This document shows, piece after piece, positions 63,446 through 64,000 of a DNA stretch of 64,000 nt (the stretch's first letter is position 1; every line of letters starts with the position of its first letter). Location of the stretch: positions 3,145,450-3,209,449 of the forward strand of contig NZ_KB889965.1 in the NCBI RefSeq assembly GCF_000372865.1, given 5' to 3'. The notes under the pieces were generated by a model. That model saw only the letters and a program-made list of their open reading frames with translations, searched no databases and was not told the origin of the DNA. The DNA is from Methylosarcina fibrata AML-C10 (lineage in GTDB: Bacteria; Pseudomonadota; Gammaproteobacteria; Methylococcales; Methylomonadaceae). Made by a program: the position numbers and the translations under genes.

Positions 63446-64000
63446 TCATGCCGGAATTCTCCCGGCGATGTGATCGGCCGTACGTAAGGCCCAGGCATAA
63501 ATCGTCAAGGCCGGATTGACGCGGCTGCTGCGCGGCAGGATGCTGCCGTCCACGGCATACAGGTTATCCAGACCGTGAACTTTCCCGTTGCGGTCGACCA
63601 CGGAGCGGGCCGGATCCTCACCGGCCAGCAGGGTGCCGCAGGCATGCGCCGTGCCGGCCAGAGGCACGGATTGGATGAAGCTGAGGCAGCCCGCCCCGCG
63701 CAATGCCCGGCGGAAACTCCGGATCATCCTTTCATGCTCCAGCATCAACTCGGGAAACCGTTCGGGATCGTAGTCCAGTTTCGGCCAGCGGGCCTCGCCG
63801 TTGCTTCCTGCCGCATAAATCCGGTTATCCGCATCCGAACCGTCCTCGGTCTGCAGAAAGAAGCCATAGGCGCGCGCTGCCAACGGCCGTGCCATCCGCC
63901 TGGGCAGAAAGCCCGGAATCAATGCGCTCAGCACGTCCTCGCCGAATCCCAAAGGCTGAATACTGCCGTGCGGAAACTCGTCGTTCAGCCACAGAACGGT
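63446..64000 (-). CDS. GMC family oxidoreductase, C-terminal part (cut by window edge)
   Basis: The reading frame runs off the window at 64000, leaving 184 codons of the C-terminal end. AHACGTLLAGEDPARSVVD and LYAVDGSILPRSSRVNPALT are the GMC_oxred_C signature, with the His and Asn of the active site expected in this region. It should be an FAD-dependent alcohol or sugar oxidoreductase. It lies 114 bp upstream of the GH63 gene on the same strand, and such pairs are seen elsewhere (from memory). Confidence 0.88.
   Translation of the reverse strand, partial: TVLWLNDEFPHGSIQPLGFGEDVLSALIPGFLPRRMARPLAARAYGFFLQTEDGSDADNRIYAAGSNGEARWPKLDYDPERFPELMLEHERMIRSFRRALRGAGCLSFIQSVPLAGTAHACGTLLAGEDPARSVVDRNGKVHGLDNLYAVDGSILPRSSRVNPALTIYAWALRTADHIAGRIPA

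Overview
The window looks like a chromosomal segment of a gammaproteobacterium. The sucA-sucB-lpd operon, a PPi-dependent pyruvate phosphate dikinase, a short H-NS-family protein, BatD and MsrPQ would fit a type I methanotroph (Methylococcales). That placement is inference from gene content only; no marker gene such as pmo, mxa or rRNA is present. No mobile-element gene, tRNA, rRNA or CRISPR array was found.

Layout. (1) 1-13.5 kb holds housekeeping genes, mostly on the minus strand: the 2-oxoglutarate dehydrogenase operon, a DUF2914 protein, an H-NS-like protein, ppdK, a histone-deacetylase-family hydrolase and BatD. (2) 14.3-58.6 kb is one long plus-strand surface-polysaccharide locus. It starts with rfbBDAC (dTDP-L-rhamnose), then an ABC-2 exporter (wzm/wzt) and a 1630-residue methyltransferase / coiled-coil / RgpF-like / repeat / glycosyltransferase fusion. 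Next come two large membrane proteins, an AT-richer stretch (methyltransferase, UbiA, GtrA), a second methyltransferase / coiled-coil / RgpF / HAD fusion, and a third RgpF protein fused to a GT4 domain. A mutase-like flavoprotein, a GT2 and a flippase-like protein follow. After them lies a set resembling the mycobacterial decaprenyl-phosphoryl-arabinose pathway (HAD-UbiA fusion, DprE1-like, DprE2-like, large membrane protein). The locus ends with epimerases, GtrA, three GT4 and one GT2 enzymes. (3) 58.6-64 kb is minus strand: MsrQ, MsrP, a DUF1003 protein, a GH63-type glucosidase and the C-terminal end of a GMC oxidoreductase cut by the window edge.

How the genes fit together. The locus should make a rhamnose-containing polymer exported by Wzm/Wzt. 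Wzt has the C-terminal extension that in ABC-exported O antigens reads a chain-end modification. The gene overlapping wzt encodes a methyltransferase joined to a very regular coiled coil. This recalls the WbdD-type terminator and molecular-ruler principle, but with glycosyltransferase modules instead of a kinase. The start of this gene, together with the last ~90 bp of wzt, is duplicated 14 kb downstream in front of a different module set, and the two coiled coils differ by exactly one heptad at the point where they diverge. UbiA, DprE1-like and DprE2-like proteins suggest polyprenyl-phosphate-linked pentofuranose as a second sugar donor.

The most unexpected single observation outside the polysaccharide locus is that the E3 (Lpd) encoded with sucAB has Tyr in place of the first redox-active cysteine.
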